Position numbers and translations under genes: made by a program. DNA of 6,940 bases from an uncultured Dokdonia sp. (GTDB taxonomy: Bacteria; Bacteroidota; Bacteroidia; Flavobacteriales; Flavobacteriaceae): positions 1-6,940 of the forward strand of contig CAKZKZ010000005.1 of the NCBI GenBank assembly GCA_937124495.1, in the 5' to 3' direction. The number at the start of each line of letters is the position of its first letter. Position 1 is the stretch's first letter. This document shows positions 6,720 through 6,940 of this stretch, piece after piece. The notes below the pieces were generated by a model. That model had not been told where the DNA came from. It did not search any database and saw nothing but the letters and a program-made list of their open reading frames with translations.

Positions 6720-6940
6720 ATATCCGAAGGAGGGCGTCCAATAATTGCCTTTTTCCCATTAATAACAATAGGTCTTTGTATTAATTTTGGATGTGTGGCT
6801 AGTGCTTTTATAACCTCATTATCAGTAAGTTTCTTTCCTTGGTAGCTTTCTTTCCATATCGTTTCCTCAGTTCTTACGAGTTCTATGGGTTTAATACCTA
6901 GTGCATTAATAACACGCTCTAAGGTAGGGGCGGGTAGTTG
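6704..6940 (-). CDS. arsC: ArsC-family arsenate reductase (glutaredoxin type), N-terminus cut by window
   Basis: Seventy-eight C-terminal residues are present, ending at TAG 6706-6704; the open frame runs off the right edge. Family members are about 112-118 residues, so roughly 35-40 N-terminal residues, including the catalytic cysteine, are missing. The visible part matches the family throughout: APTLERVINALGIKPIELVR, then HPKLIQRPIVING, then the terminal IGRPPSDI. The arginines in LVRTEE, IQRPI and GRPP correspond to the three anion-binding arginines (60, 94 and 107) of plasmid R773 ArsC. Such enzymes reduce arsenate to arsenite using glutathione or glutaredoxin, but many chromosomal homologues (YffB/ArsC-like) have no proven arsenate activity, and no ars operon partners are visible here. 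It may be co-transcribed with the Spy-like gene 50 bp downstream. Confidence 0.85.
   Translation of the reverse strand, partial: QLPAPTLERVINALGIKPIELVRTEETIWKESYQGKKLTDNEVIKALATHPKLIQRPIVINGKKAIIGRPPSDIKSIL

Noticed and set aside
1..6940. A novel defence, secretion or mobile system
   Set aside because: All genes are recognisable housekeeping or envelope types; there are no repeats in arrays, transposases, integrases, tRNAs or toxin-antitoxin-like pairs.

Overview
The window is AT-rich and densely coded, and every gene reads on the minus strand, right to left. Gene content points to a gliding-type member of the Flavobacteriaceae, probably marine: gldF and gldG (found in gliding Bacteroidetes), a flavobacterial outer-membrane beta-barrel receptor, a Bacteroidetes-type TAnnTTTG promoter box and almost no Shine-Dalgarno signals. 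The genus cannot be fixed from this sequence alone.

Layout in transcription order (high to low coordinates): the C-terminal part of an ArsC-family arsenate reductase (6704-6940, cut by the window end); a small exported Spy/CpxP-like protein (6297-6653) followed by a clear rho-independent terminator (6237-6265); a short leader with a hairpin and a possible 7-codon mini-ORF; a TonB-dependent-receptor-like outer-membrane protein (3770-6202) interrupted by one in-frame TGA at 4166-4168; a perfect 21-bp inverted repeat acting as a probable bidirectional terminator (3661-3705); the gldF-gldG pair (3534 down to 1117); and dnaN, the DNA polymerase sliding clamp (995 down past base 1, C-terminus missing).

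GldF (permease) and GldG (periplasmic auxiliary subunit) should form one membrane complex with the ATPase GldA, which is not in this window. DnaN probably has its own promoter in the 121-bp gap after gldG. The receptor and the Spy-like protein are separate envelope proteins with no clear functional link to gldFG.

The most notable observations are the clean nonsense codon in the receptor (the remaining 131 codons stay open and still match the family), a 16-bp palindrome embedded in gldG that looks like a dispersed genomic repeat, non-ATG starts on both gldF and gldG, and the fact that gldF and gldG lie in one frame, separated only by a stop and three codons. I found no CRISPR array, tRNA, rRNA, insertion sequence or wholly new multi-gene system.
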